Assembly: GCA_019914945.1 (NCBI GenBank)
Contig: CM034100.1
Span: 757,209 to 821,208, forward strand
Source of the DNA: Typha latifolia
Taxonomy: Eukaryota; Streptophyta; Magnoliopsida; Poales; Typhaceae
Direction of reading: 5' to 3'
DNA length: 64,000 nucleotides
Positions 63,368 to 64,000 of this stretch are shown in pieces. The notes below the pieces were generated by a model. It saw nothing but the letters and a program-made list of their open reading frames with translations, had not been told where the DNA came from and made no database searches. Each line of letters begins with the position of its first letter. The first letter of the stretch is position 1. The translations under genes were made by a program, and so were the position numbers.

Positions 63368-64000
63368 TTAATTTATTGCAGTGAGAGGAACTCTCGAATC
63401 CCTCAAGGCCTGTGATTGAGATTCATAAGTCCCAGAAAAATATTTCGTGTCGCCGTTCGCCTGCTTGGAAGCAGCCCTTGCCTCCCAGAAAGATTTCAGT
63501 AGCTCTTCGAAAGCTGGGGTTCTCAGGTCCTCAATAGATGCCTCACTTGGTAAGTTAATCAGCCTCCTCGTGGGTGTTGAACATGATGGTTCATCCACCT
63601 GATTATATCAGATAAGGTAAGTAAAATGGAACATAAGCAACAACTTTTTTTCCTTTTTGTACCCCCTTTGAGTTTAGTGCTTACCACATATTCTTCTTCA
63701 AGACACTTCCCTGCATTATCTGTGATCTCCACAATCTTATGATAGTGCCCACCCTTTAATTCCCTTAGCTCCTCACGGCAAGGCACGAGCATGGAATCAA
63801 TGTTTGCACATGCATCGTGGTCGAGTTTGAGTGAACCTGATGAAGATGTTTAATATTATGTTTAAGTAGAAGGAAAAAAAAATGATCAAGCTATCCATAT
63901 GCCAATCAAGTGTGTAACCAAAATGAACATCTTACAATCTATGGAAGAAAGAAGACCCTTGTTTGCAATATCAACATCTTCAAAAGTTGCTGAGACAGCA
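63368..64000 (-). CDS. Probable kinesin-5 (KIN-5) motor, 3' end only
   Basis: Partial gene; its 5' part lies beyond the right edge. Three 3' exons are visible: at least 64000-63936, then 63836-63685, then 63368-63598 with the stop at 63368; GT-AG introns of 99 and 86 bases, frame maintained. The encoded tail includes CREELRELKGGHYHKIVEI, GKCLEEEYVVDEPSCSTPTR, LPSEASIEDLRTPAFEELLK and a final DSRVPLTAIN. I recognise the VDEPSCSTP...IEDLRTPAFEELLKSFWEA block from the C-termini of plant kinesin-5 proteins; the motor domain is not in the window, so the family assignment rests on the tail alone. Known for kinesin-5: tetrameric plus-end motors that slide antiparallel microtubules in the spindle and phragmoplast. 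Confidence 0.65.

Overview
The window is nuclear DNA of a flowering plant: spliced genes with GT-AG introns, AT-rich intergenic DNA with many short tandem repeats, and plant-only families (CrRLK1L kinase, NETWORKED actin-binding protein, MAKR, WOX, SRR1). A monocot is my best guess. The ABCG gene is an intronless CDS with mostly C or G at third codon positions while its neighbours are AT-rich, a mosaic common in monocots, and the WOX3 and ECA proteins read like the monocot forms I know. The species cannot be named from this. No bacterial operon, CRISPR array, viral insertion or tRNA/rRNA gene was recognised.

Layout. A MAKR-family gene (561-1469, minus) is followed by 5.7 kb without a recognisable gene, then an intronless HERK1-like receptor kinase (7150-9642, plus) convergent with an eight-exon ER-type Ca2+-ATPase (10905-16897, minus). 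Next is a non-coding stretch holding a short hAT-like element (19507-20174), a small conserved plant protein of unknown role (20469-21020, minus), an ABCG half-transporter (23461-25593, plus), a NET2-type protein (27357-30827, plus), a glycine-rich XYPPX-repeat protein (32703-33426, plus) and a four-exon type I membrane protein (34445-36800, minus).

From 37.6 to 46.8 kb are two head-to-tail copies of an ALS3/STAR2-type membrane protein, both on the minus strand, separated by a 5'-truncated, nonsense-riddled LINE (about 39609-43264). Its 3' end lies less than 200 bp upstream of the start codon of the downstream copy. Beyond are a 56-residue STMP1-like microprotein (47481-47651, minus), a WOX3-type homeobox gene (50237-50992, minus), an SRR1-like gene (54428-55309, plus), a large intronless NFRKB-like INO80-complex gene (58063-61989, plus), and the 3' end of a probable kinesin-5 gene running off the right edge (63368-64000, minus).

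The genes do not form one pathway; this is an ordinary gene-rich euchromatic segment. The most interesting items are the diverged ALS3/STAR2 tandem pair with a LINE in the shared interval, the microprotein gene with a long leader intron, the hAT-like element with an almost intact target duplication, and a coding microsatellite in the unknown gene. I found nothing that I would call a new biological system.
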